This document shows positions 26,174 through 31,835 of a stretch of 58,375 bases of DNA, piece by piece (positions within the stretch are counted from its first letter, which is position 1; the number at the start of each line of letters is the position of its first letter). A model generated the notes under the pieces. It was not told where the DNA came from, searched no databases, and was given only the letters and a program-made list of their open reading frames with translations. The translations under genes and the position numbers were made by a program. Source of the stretch: an uncultured Oscillibacter sp. (GTDB lineage: Bacteria > Bacillota > Clostridia > Oscillospirales > Oscillospiraceae); NCBI RefSeq assembly GCF_947654275.1, contig NZ_CANTJS010000016.1:1-58375 (forward strand), written 5' to 3'.

Positions 26174-26500
26174 ATGCACATTGCTTCAAGAACGGTAATC
26201 ATGGCTCTGGTGTTTCTGCTGGTGTTTGGAGCGGGAGGGATTTGTCTGCAAATCTTCCTGTCCCGGCGGGAGAGCCGCTGGCCGGGACTGGTCCTGCCTC
26301 TGCTGACGGTTCTGTATGCACTGCTGCTGGTGCTGAATCTTCGAGATACCGGCAGCGTGTCCCAGAATGTGCTGACGGTGGCTGTGACGCTGCTGGTGGG
26401 GAACATCCCCACGCTGGTTCTGCTGGCCGTTTATTGGGCGGCCCGGGAGAAACGGCGGGTGAAGAGCCAGATTGATATCATGAAAATTGACGAGCTGTAA
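26174..26500 (+). CDS. small three-pass membrane protein
   Basis: 108 residues beginning 3 bp after the DUF2089 stop. Hydrophobic stretches at about 8-28, 39-56 and 68-88, then a basic cytoplasmic tail (REKRRVKSQIDIMKIDEL). No family recognised; the DUF2089-plus-membrane-protein pair resembles regulator/partner units. A terminator follows at once. Confidence 0.8.
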   Translation: MHIASRTVIMALVFLLVFGAGGICLQIFLSRRESRWPGLVLPLLTVLYALLLVLNLRDTGSVSQNVLTVAVTLLVGNIPTLVLLAVYWAAREKRRVKSQIDIMKIDEL

Positions 26501-26508
26501 ATCGGATA

Positions 26509-26540
26509 AAAAGAGGTCTCCCGTTGGGGAGGCCTCTTTG
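26509..26540 (+). terminator. terminator between convergent genes
   Basis: AAAGAGGTCTCCC and GGGGAGGCCTCTTTG arms (26509-26540). It lies at the convergent end with the minus-strand gene whose stop is at 26549. Confidence 0.75.
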
Positions 26541-26548
26541 CTATTGAT

Positions 26549-27376
26549 TCAGAAAATGTCGCGCTGCTCCGCCAGAAACTGGGCCAGTTCGCCGGGGCCC
26601 TGGTCCCGCTCGATGCGGTAGCACTGGCAGAGGAAGGTCCCGCTTTCCCGGCTGAGGGCGGGGTAGTCCTGGAGGAACTGGAAGAGGAGGGTGTTTTCCA
26701 TTTTGGCCCAGGCCTCCCTGACGGCGCAGGACTCAAATTGAGTCAGGCAGCCCTCGATGAAATGGCGGATGGGGGAGCTCATGGGGATTTCCAGGTGGGG
26801 CAGGGGCTGGACGGGGCGCCGGGCCAGCTGTTCCGCCGCCTTCTGCCGGAGCTCGTCCCGGCGGGGGTAGTAGACATAATTGCAGATATAGTCCTCTTCC
26901 ATCAGGGAGGGACTGCGCCAGATGTCCAGGTCGCTCCAGCCGCCCAGGTAGACGACATGGCCGTTTTTGATGAGGCATTGCAGGCCCAGGTCCTCCTGCC
27001 AGTCACACCCGCCGCTCAGGTTCAATACAGGCAGGTCCGGGTCGGCGGGCTCGTCAATCTGAAGTGTGCCGAATTCCATGTACTGCAGGATTTCCAGCGG
27101 GTCCTGAATATGCTGGATGTCCTCGTCCAGCAGCTCTCCGATGCTGGTGGCCTCCAGAAGGTCCTGAAGGTAATAGCAGGCATATTGGCAGATTTCCCGC
27201 ATCAGGCCCTCGTCTACCTCCGCCAGCCACTGGAGGGAACGGGCGGCATATTCCGGCGTGACGGCTTCGTCGCAGACGACCTCAATATCGCGCTGAAAAT
27301 AGGGGAAGGGGGCGAAGCCGCACATCCGGCCGAATTCGTCTTCTCCCGCGCCGGTCAGTATATCCTCAAATTTCAT
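26549..27376 (-). CDS. hypothetical protein, possibly DUF6985-like
   Basis: 275 residues from the ATG at 27376 (GGGAGG upstream); the frame is open a further 18 codons without a better start. Acidic and cytoplasmic, with PYFQRDIEVVCDEAVTPEYAARSL near the N-terminus and LNLSGGCDWQEDLGLQCLIKNGHVVYLGGWSD in the middle, a beta-strand pattern like the DUF6985 group, though I am not sure. No catalytic motif seen. Divergent from the interrupted ATPase gene. Confidence 0.7.
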   Translation of the reverse strand: MKFEDILTGAGEDEFGRMCGFAPFPYFQRDIEVVCDEAVTPEYAARSLQWLAEVDEGLMREICQYACYYLQDLLEATSIGELLDEDIQHIQDPLEILQYMEFGTLQIDEPADPDLPVLNLSGGCDWQEDLGLQCLIKNGHVVYLGGWSDLDIWRSPSLMEEDYICNYVYYPRRDELRQKAAEQLARRPVQPLPHLEIPMSSPIRHFIEGCLTQFESCAVREAWAKMENTLLFQFLQDYPALSRESGTFLCQCYRIERDQGPGELAQFLAEQRDIF

Positions 27377-27536
27377 TCGTATGGCCTCCCAGGATTTTTC
27401 CCCAGTATAGCAGAGGCTGCTGCTTTTCACAAGAGATTTCGAAAGAGAAGGGGGAGTTATTTCGGAAAATCACTGTCAGGCCAAGTTCTCCCGGCATACG
27501 CTGAGCATGTAAAATCCATTGGGGAGGGCAAACGCC

Positions 27537-27816
27537 ATGGCACAGATCACTAATTTTTTTGCAGGAGCCAACAGCGGAGAGGGATTCCGGAACCTGTTTT
27601 CGGAGATGGTGGATATCGAGAATACATATGATTTCATGGTCCTCAAGGGCGGGCCCGGCGTGGGGAAGAACACCTTCATGCGGGAGATCGGCCGGACCAT
27701 GGAGGCGGCGGGAACGCCGGTGGAATACCTCTGGTGCTCCGGGGACCCGGACTCTCTGGACGGCGTGGTGCTGCCGGAGCTCCGATGCGCGGTGGCGGAT
27801 GGTACGTCGCCCCACG
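27537..27816 (+). pseudogene. PRK06851-type ATPase gene, 5' part (interrupted by the element)
   Basis: From ATG 27537 (GGGGAGGG upstream) the first 93 codons match the N-terminal half of the conserved PRK06851 ATPase family: FFAGANSGEGFRNLF, the P-loop KGGPGVGKNT (residues 37-46, Asn where Walker A normally has Ser), EYLWCSGDPDSLDGVVLPEL and ADGTSPH. Homology stops at GCCCCACG (27809-27816). The frame then runs 53 codons into unrelated sequence and stops at 27977. The missing remainder begins at the second copy of GCCCCACG at 33495. Function of the family is unknown. Confidence 0.88.
27809..27816. other. left junction core of the intervening element (GCCCCACG)
   Basis: This 8-bp sequence occurs at both junctions. 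Here its first G is the third base of a TCG codon, followed by CCC CAC. The right copy (33495-33502) has its first G in the same codon phase. Confidence 0.8.
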
Positions 27817-27894
27817 GGAGCGTATCAAAAGGACGCTTTTGCCGCCGGTATAAATTGATTGCCTGCCGGCAGGGCGGATGTTTGCGCGGAAAAA

Positions 27895-27970
27895 GGGCAC
27901 AGCCCGCGCCTCTCCATGAAATGGGTGATTTTTACCGCATTCCGTATTTGAAGAGGCGCGGGCTATGCCC
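27895..27970. repeat. long inverted repeat just inside the left junction
   Basis: GGGCACAGCCCGCGCCTCT (27895-27913) and AGAGGCGCGGGCTATGCCC (27952-27970) pair over 17 of 19 bases around a 38-base AT-rich loop. It lies 79 bp inside the element and just past the read-through stop; it may be a terminator for host-gene read-through or a recombination accessory site. Confidence 0.75.
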
Positions 27971-27989
27971 GAAATAATGGGAACAGCCG

Positions 27990-28430
27990 TCAGGCTTTGG
28001 CCTGTCTAATGGCGGTGTTGCAGTATCTCTCATCGCCGCCGGTGCTGTCTCCGGCATAGACAAAGGCCTTCGCGTAGTAATAACGTCCGATGACTCCCTG
28101 GAAGGTAATCACATCTTCATAAAAGATAATTCCGGAGCCCATCATTTCCGGGTAATCTTCGCTTTCATAGGTACGAATCCAGTTAAATGTTTTTCCGTCT
28201 GTGGATTCGTATACATAGATTGTTTTTACGCCCAACTCCGGCTTACGTCCAACAGCTGTCACATCCACAGTAATGACCATGGAACCATTAGGGTCTGCCG
28301 TCAACATGGCCCGGTATGCGTCAAGATACGCACTGGACTTCACGGACGCGGATGCCGCCGTGCAGAGAAGACTTGAAATCATCACCAACGCAAAAATCCC
28401 GCTCAGTAACCTCTTACCCAAACGCTTCAC
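27990..28430 (-). CDS. secreted protein, DUF6147-like
   Basis: 146 residues from a GTG behind CAGGAGTG. MKRLGKRLLSGIFALVMISSLLCTAASASV is a typical Sec signal peptide with AxA cleavage near residue 29. The mature part (SAYLDAYRAMLTADPNGSM, VDVTAVGRKPELGVKTIYVYESTDG) resembles the small secreted family DUF6147, likely a beta-sandwich. It follows the anti-sigma-like gene by 6 bp and is third in the sigma operon. A role as envelope or spore-associated target of the sigma factor is possible but not shown. Confidence 0.75.
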   Translation of the reverse strand: MKRLGKRLLSGIFALVMISSLLCTAASASVKSSAYLDAYRAMLTADPNGSMVITVDVTAVGRKPELGVKTIYVYESTDGKTFNWIRTYESEDYPEMMGSGIIFYEDVITFQGVIGRYYYAKAFVYAGDSTGGDERYCNTAIRQAKA

Positions 28431-28436
28431 GCGATA

Positions 28437-29342
28437 TCACTCCTGATAAATAGAATCAATAATGGTTTTTAGTTCCTGCTCGGAGAAATCTCCACTTATT
28501 TCACACTCGAAATCTCCATTCCTCCAGACTGCTTTCTGCCGCCCCATATCGGATATCAGTTTATGATCAATTCGGCCCGCAAAATAGGAAGTAATAACAC
28601 TATTTTCTCTTTCTAAGGTATTAAACTCCTGTTCTTCCGCCTCGTTATACCGGATTAGCCCCTCCCCATCGCTGCTCTTGAACTCAGCATAGATTAAAAT
28701 GCCGGTTTTACGGCAATTTACAGTGACTTTTACCAGCTCAAACCGCTCCGGTATCTCCTTGGGTGCAAGGGGCGCACGGATGCCGAAGGCTTCCATGGCC
28801 TCCTCCAGGCTCTGATAAGTGGCTTCCTCATCCACCTCCAGGGGGCGGAGCGACACGGTGGCATAGGGGGTGGAACCGCCGTCAAGACGGAAGATTTCCG
28901 CCGTCCAGCGTGCAATGACCGAGAACACATTCATGCCGAAGGCCTGTGCTGTGATGGAGCTGAGCAGCAGCATCAGCGCCGCGGCAAAGGGCAGCGCCCT
29001 GACAAAAAGCCTGTTTGAATGCCGTTTTTCTGGAACCGCAGAAATGTCCTCCGCAGTCCCGGCGTTCGCCGTCTCGATGACAGAGGCGTACCGCCGGCGG
29101 AACTGCTTCAGGCTCTCCTCCGGGTCAGTGGACAGTGATGCGGGCAGGGGACTGACCGCCTCCATCTGCTCCAGCAGGGAATCCAGCGCCTCAACGTCTA
29201 TTTCCCCGCCGTCTGATGGATATAACAGGTCTGCCAGCTGGTCCTGCAGCCGCTGAATCTGGGTATCGCCCGGATGCCCCTGGATTCGCTCCGAACGTTC
29301 TCCGGCCCCACTGAAAGCCGTGTCCTTCCGGATCTCGGACAT
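28437..29342 (-). CDS. membrane-anchored DUF4367 anti-sigma-like protein
   Basis: 301 residues, ATG behind AGGAGGTGA. A cytoplasmic N-terminal part (1 to about 115, charged and helical) is followed by one membrane helix (FVRALPFAAALMLLLSSITAQAFG, about 119-141) and an extracytoplasmic DUF4367 domain (LAPKEIPERFELVKVTVN, VWRNGDFECEISGDFSEQELKTIIDSI). This topology, directly downstream of an ECF sigma gene, is that of a membrane anti-sigma factor. Two tandem Spo0A-box sequences lie in the 61 bp between the sigma stop and this start. AT content is higher than in host genes. Confidence 0.85.
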   Translation of the reverse strand: MSEIRKDTAFSGAGERSERIQGHPGDTQIQRLQDQLADLLYPSDGGEIDVEALDSLLEQMEAVSPLPASLSTDPEESLKQFRRRYASVIETANAGTAEDISAVPEKRHSNRLFVRALPFAAALMLLLSSITAQAFGMNVFSVIARWTAEIFRLDGGSTPYATVSLRPLEVDEEATYQSLEEAMEAFGIRAPLAPKEIPERFELVKVTVNCRKTGILIYAEFKSSDGEGLIRYNEAEEQEFNTLERENSVITSYFAGRIDHKLISDMGRQKAVWRNGDFECEISGDFSEQELKTIIDSIYQE

Positions 29343-29366
29343 CGATTCACCTCCTATTCATGTATT

Positions 29367-29383
29367 TGTCGAATTGTGTCGAA
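29367..29383 (-). promoter_or_regulatory. tandem Spo0A-box-like sites between sigma and anti-sigma genes
   Basis: TGTCGAA occurs at 29367-29373 and again at 29377-29383, exactly 10 bp apart in the same orientation. TGTCGAA is the core 0A box, and Spo0A dimers bind tandem boxes one helical turn apart. The sites are 25-41 bp upstream of the anti-sigma start and outside both coding regions. Binding is untested. Confidence 0.55.
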
Positions 29384-29403
29384 TGTAACGGGTTTTTTAA
29401 AAA

Positions 29404-29886
29404 TCAGGAATTTTTATTTTTCAGAAGGAACTTCCTGCATTGCTTCCTGGCCCGGCAAAGCCGCATACGGCTGGCCTCCGGCTTGCAGCCCAGCCTGCTG
29501 GCGATTTCTTCATGGGATAATCCAACCTCAATATGGAGGTATAAGATCTGCTTTTCGTCCTTGCTGAGCTCCGATGGCAGCAGAGAGAGAAAGTCCGGCT
29601 GAGCCTCGCCCGCCGCAGGCTCATGCTCCGGCAGGATTGGAATTTCCCGGGTATAGTGGGCCCGGTTCCGCTCGTTATCCGCCATATTCCGCACCGTTAA
29701 GGTCAGCCATCCGGAAATATTGGGGTGATCCCGCAGCTGCTTCTGCTTAATCAGAAGAGTGGAGAACGCGTTCTGTACAATGTCCTCCACTGTGTTCTCA
29801 TCCCACAATATGTAGTAGGCCACCTTCACCAGTCTGGGATAATTGGCGGCGTAGATGGAATCAAACCAGGTGTTCAAATCACTCAC
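29404..29886 (-). CDS. ECF-type RNA polymerase sigma factor
   Basis: 160 residues from GTG 29886, which has GGGGGGAG in position; the frame is open upstream but without a site. Region 2 is seen in YPRLVKVAYYILWDENTVEDIVQNAF, with the W-L-T-L-T-V-R-N segment after it; region 4 is ELSKDEKQILYLHIEVGLSHEEIASRLGCKPEASRMRLCRARKQCRKFL, a helix-turn-helix for -35 recognition. Its anti-sigma-like partner and a secreted protein follow on the same strand. The factor is cargo of the intervening element. Confidence 0.9.
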   Translation of the reverse strand: MSDLNTWFDSIYAANYPRLVKVAYYILWDENTVEDIVQNAFSTLLIKQKQLRDHPNISGWLTLTVRNMADNERNRAHYTREIPILPEHEPAAGEAQPDFLSLLPSELSKDEKQILYLHIEVGLSHEEIASRLGCKPEASRMRLCRARKQCRKFLLKNKNS

Positions 29887-30133
29887 GAGTCTCCCCCCTT
29901 TCCTGAAAACTAACCGTATATATGATAATTCCTCCGGCTGCGCTGCGCAGGTCCGGAGGATTATTTTCTGCTCAGGCAGTACGGGCCCGTCCTCCCGGCT
30001 GTGTCGGAATGGCCCGGACCGCCGGTTTCCGCACCGCGCCGACCGGAGATGGCCCCCGCGGTTCAATGAGCGTATCCATAAGCGGAGAAGAAGCGGACCT
30101 GACGGATATAAAAAGTGAACCACTGGTAAATAG

Positions 30134-30257
30134 TACTTCCGAACTGAAAGGCCGGAAGTAATATGTGCCATGTTTTGCGGTTGCCACCGTTTACGGCGGC
30201 GGGCAAAACGGCTCAAATCTAATGTATTACTTCCGAATTTTTAATTCGGAAATAATA
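30134..30257. repeat. two inverted repeats sharing TATTACTTCCG
   Basis: First dyad: TACTTCCG (30134-30141) with CGGAAGTA (30153-30160). Second dyad: TATTACTTCCGAATT (30225-30239) with AATTCGGAAATAATA (30243-30257), 14 of 15 paired. The shared half-site (TA)TTA(C/T)TTCCG thus occurs four times within 125 bp between divergent operons, as expected of operators for a dimeric regulator. Confidence 0.7.
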
Positions 30258-30490
30258 ATGCGGCATTGCACCACAAAAAGAGCCGTATTTCCAGGGGTTT
30301 TGCAGAGGTTTACTGATTTTGGAAATCTGGTTACAATTTGTGTTTTTTATCAAATAGAACATACAGGGGGTAGGAACTACTCCTTTGCCGGGGCTCATTC
30401 TCCACCGCCAGAGCATGCCGTCCGCAATCCAACGGCGGCGTCCATGTCAGGCGCAGGGAAATGCGCTGCCGCGCAGAGGGCGGCGTGAAA

Positions 30491-30518
30491 AGGCGGCTCC
30501 GGACATCCGCCTTTTTTC
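30491..30518 (+). terminator. terminator-like hairpin in the divergent region
   Basis: AAGGCGG (30490-30496) and CCGCCTT (30507-30513) arms, followed by six T residues. No gene reads into it that I can see; it may stop antisense or leader transcripts. Confidence 0.55.
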
Positions 30519-30522
30519 GACA
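30516..30522 (-). promoter_or_regulatory. Spo0A-box-like site upstream of the XRE operon
   Basis: TTCGACA on the plus strand, read on the minus strand as ATTTTGTCGAAAAAA in context, which fits the extended 0A-box consensus TTTTGTCGAAAA. It is 91 bp upstream of the XRE start. Part of its A tract is the T tract of the hairpin beside it, so the extended match is partly shared. Confidence 0.5.
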
Positions 30523-30534
30523 AAATAATACATT

Positions 30535-30594
30535 CATGAGGTATGCCTCATGGCGATGCAGACTGGCTTCCGGCAGAATTTTACTAAAATTCTG
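30535..30594 (+). promoter_or_regulatory. two palindromes next to the XRE start (candidate operators)
   Basis: CATGAGG-TATG-CCTCATG (30535-30552) is a perfect 7-bp dyad. CAGAATTTTA (30574-30583) and TAAAATTCTG (30585-30594) are perfect 10-bp arms around one C. The second ends 6 bp before the ribosome site GGGAGGT. Both are placed for autoregulation by the XRE protein. Confidence 0.65.
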
Positions 30595-30612
30595 TAATCG
30601 GGAGGTCTTTTT

Positions 30613-30885
30613 ATGCTGCGTCAACAATACAAAACACTGATGCGCCGCTTTTTCTCGCGGGAGATACGGAAGTACCGTTTAGAATGGAAGCTGACACAGG
30701 AACAGCTGTCGGAACGCCTGTGCATGGCGCCCCGCTCTTATGCGGATTTGGAACGGGGGATAAGCGGCTGTTCCGGCCTGACGGTGATACTCTTTATGGT
30801 GCTGCTGAAGGACGAAGAGGCCCTTCGGCTGATTCATGAGATCAGAAAAGAGCTGAAGGGGGCGGACCGGCATGACGCCGCGTGA
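30613..30885 (+). CDS. XRE-family helix-turn-helix regulator
   Basis: 90 residues, ATG behind GGGAGGTC. RKYRLEWKLTQEQLSERLCMAPRSYADLERGISGCSGLTVILFMVLL (about 20-67) is a Cro/C1-type helix-turn-helix. It has no sensor domain. It overlaps the next gene by 14 bp, so the two are co-translated. Probable master switch of the right arm of the element, acting on the palindromes upstream. Confidence 0.88.
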   Translation: MLRQQYKTLMRRFFSREIRKYRLEWKLTQEQLSERLCMAPRSYADLERGISGCSGLTVILFMVLLKDEEALRLIHEIRKELKGADRHDAA

Positions 30886-31225
30886 GCTGAATCCCAGGCC
30901 GGGTGAAATTTATGACCTGCTCTATCGTCTGGGGCTTTCCGCGAACTCTTCCGCCTTTTTCCACCTGGCCTATACCGTCCGCCTGGCGGCATGCCAGCCC
31001 CAGCGGCTGCTGGCTCCGGCGTGGCTGTATCCGGAAACCGCCCGGCACTACCGGACCAGTCCGGAGACCGTTGAGCGGAATGTCCGGCGTCTCAGCGTGA
31101 AGGTCTGGAAGAACGGACGGGAACGGCTGTCGCAAATGGCAGGCGTCACGCTGGAGACCATGCCCACGCCTGTCCGCTTCCTGGCGATTCTGGCCGAAAG
31201 CCTGAGAAAGGGCCGCGCCGCGTAG
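30872..31225 (+). CDS. stand-alone Spo0A C-terminal-domain-like DNA-binding protein
   Basis: 117 residues, ATG inside the XRE gene. From about residue 13 (IYDLLYRLGLSANSSAFFHLAYTV) it follows the Spo0A effector domain: the LLxxxxWLYPETARHYRTSPETVERNVRRLSVKVW stretch aligns with Spo0A's [29 protein letters not shown], the recognition-helix region, and the tail PVRFLAILAESLRKG with the C-terminal helix. The receiver domain is absent, so it cannot be activated by phosphorylation. It may compete with or mimic Spo0A at 0A boxes, three of which lie in this element. Known Spo0A requires dimerisation through this same domain. Confidence 0.8.
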   Translation: MTPRELNPRPGEIYDLLYRLGLSANSSAFFHLAYTVRLAACQPQRLLAPAWLYPETARHYRTSPETVERNVRRLSVKVWKNGRERLSQMAGVTLETMPTPVRFLAILAESLRKGRAA

Positions 31226-31595
31226 CGGCGGAAGAATCATACATTGCCTGTCGGAACTGCCGGGCTGTTGTCCGGCCTGTGGGACGGGCAGCGGCGGACC
31301 CGCGGGGCCGTCTGCTGTCTCCGTTTCCGGCCCTCAGCGCTTTTCTGCGGCTGCGCCGGTACTGCGGTTTACCTCCTCCGGAGGAAAACCAAAACAAAAG
31401 GAAAAGCGTTCGTTTGTGCCATTTATCAGGAATTCGGTCCGTCTTTCAGGAGACCGGCAGTTCCAGGGACAGGCGTCCCCGGCGGTTTTTGGGGAGGAGC
31501 CGCAAGGCTCCCGCCAAAATCCAAAATCTAAAATCCTTCCATCGAACGCCCCCGCCTGACGGCCCGGGGCATTGATGCAAAAGCATATCAATCCG

Positions 31596-31628
31596 AAAAA
31601 GCAGATGCTGGATGGCATCTGTTTTTTC
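31596..31628 (+). terminator. terminator isolating the recombinase unit
   Basis: AAAAAGCAGATGC (31596-31608) and GCATCTGTTTTTT (31615-31627), a 13-bp stem with a T tract. It insulates the recombinase gene from upstream transcription. Confidence 0.8.
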
Positions 31629-31655
31629 ATACTTAAAAATGGCAGGGCATAGGAT
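31628..31655 (+). promoter_or_regulatory. candidate mother-cell-type (sigma-E/sigma-K) promoter for the recombinase unit
   Basis: TCATACT (31628-31634), 13 bases, CATAGGAT(A) (31648-31656). Compared with the B. subtilis sigma-E pattern KMATATT-N13/15-CATACAHT it matches 6 of 7 and 6 of 8; CATAGGATA also fits the sigma-K -10 form CATAnnnTA. Weakness: the start would fall almost on the ribosome site (31661-31667). Confidence 0.35.
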
Positions 31656-31674
31656 AGCACGGGAGGTAAATCTG

Positions 31675-31812
31675 ATGAAACAGACATCTTTGACGTTAAT
31701 CGAGGTGCGAAAAGGAGCACAAGAAAAACCTTCCGGCTCTGCCGCAGAGGATTTGATTCAGCGGGCTGTTACCGCCTGGCTTGTCGCCCGGCTCAGCACC
31801 CCTCACAAATGA
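31675..31812 (+). CDS. 45-residue protein upstream of the recombinase
   Basis: ATG behind GGGAGGTAAAT. The product, MKQTSLTLIEVRKGAQEK..., is short and basic with one helical stretch (AAEDLIQRAVTAWLVARL). No family recognised. It lies 23 bp before the recombinase start, in the same transcript. Small proteins beside large serine recombinases include recombination directionality factors, which switch integrase to excision; that role is a guess. Confidence 0.6.
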   Translation: MKQTSLTLIEVRKGAQEKPSGSAAEDLIQRAVTAWLVARLSTPHK

Positions 31813-31835
31813 CGCCCGAGGGTCCGGGCATTTAA

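Larger units (their letters stand above)
29887..30612. other. 726-base divergent control region of the element
   Basis: No convincing gene. It separates the minus-strand sigma operon from the plus-strand XRE operon and is dense in dyads: arms CCTCCGG/CCGGAGG (29931-29959) in the sigma leader, two TTCCG inverted repeats (30134-30160, 30225-30257), a terminator-like hairpin (30491-30518), a Spo0A-box-like site (30516-30522) and two palindromes next to the XRE start (30535-30552, 30574-30594). Confidence 0.7.
31226..31674 (+). other. 449-base interval before the recombinase unit
   Basis: Frames here look non-coding (Arg/Pro/Cys-rich, no ribosome sites). It ends in the terminator 31596-31628 and a candidate promoter at 31628-31655, so the recombinase unit seems to be transcribed separately from the XRE operon. 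Confidence 0.55.

Noticed and set aside
29404..30216. Longer sigma-factor frame with an extra 110 codons
   Set aside because: The upstream part is low-complexity and runs through the dyad in the leader; GTG 29886 with GGGGGGAG is the better start and gives the normal ECF length.
31244..31531. 95-codon open frame between the Spo0A-like gene and the recombinase unit
   Set aside because: Arg/Cys/Pro-rich translation, no ribosome site, and overlapping frames on both strands of equal quality; treated as non-coding.
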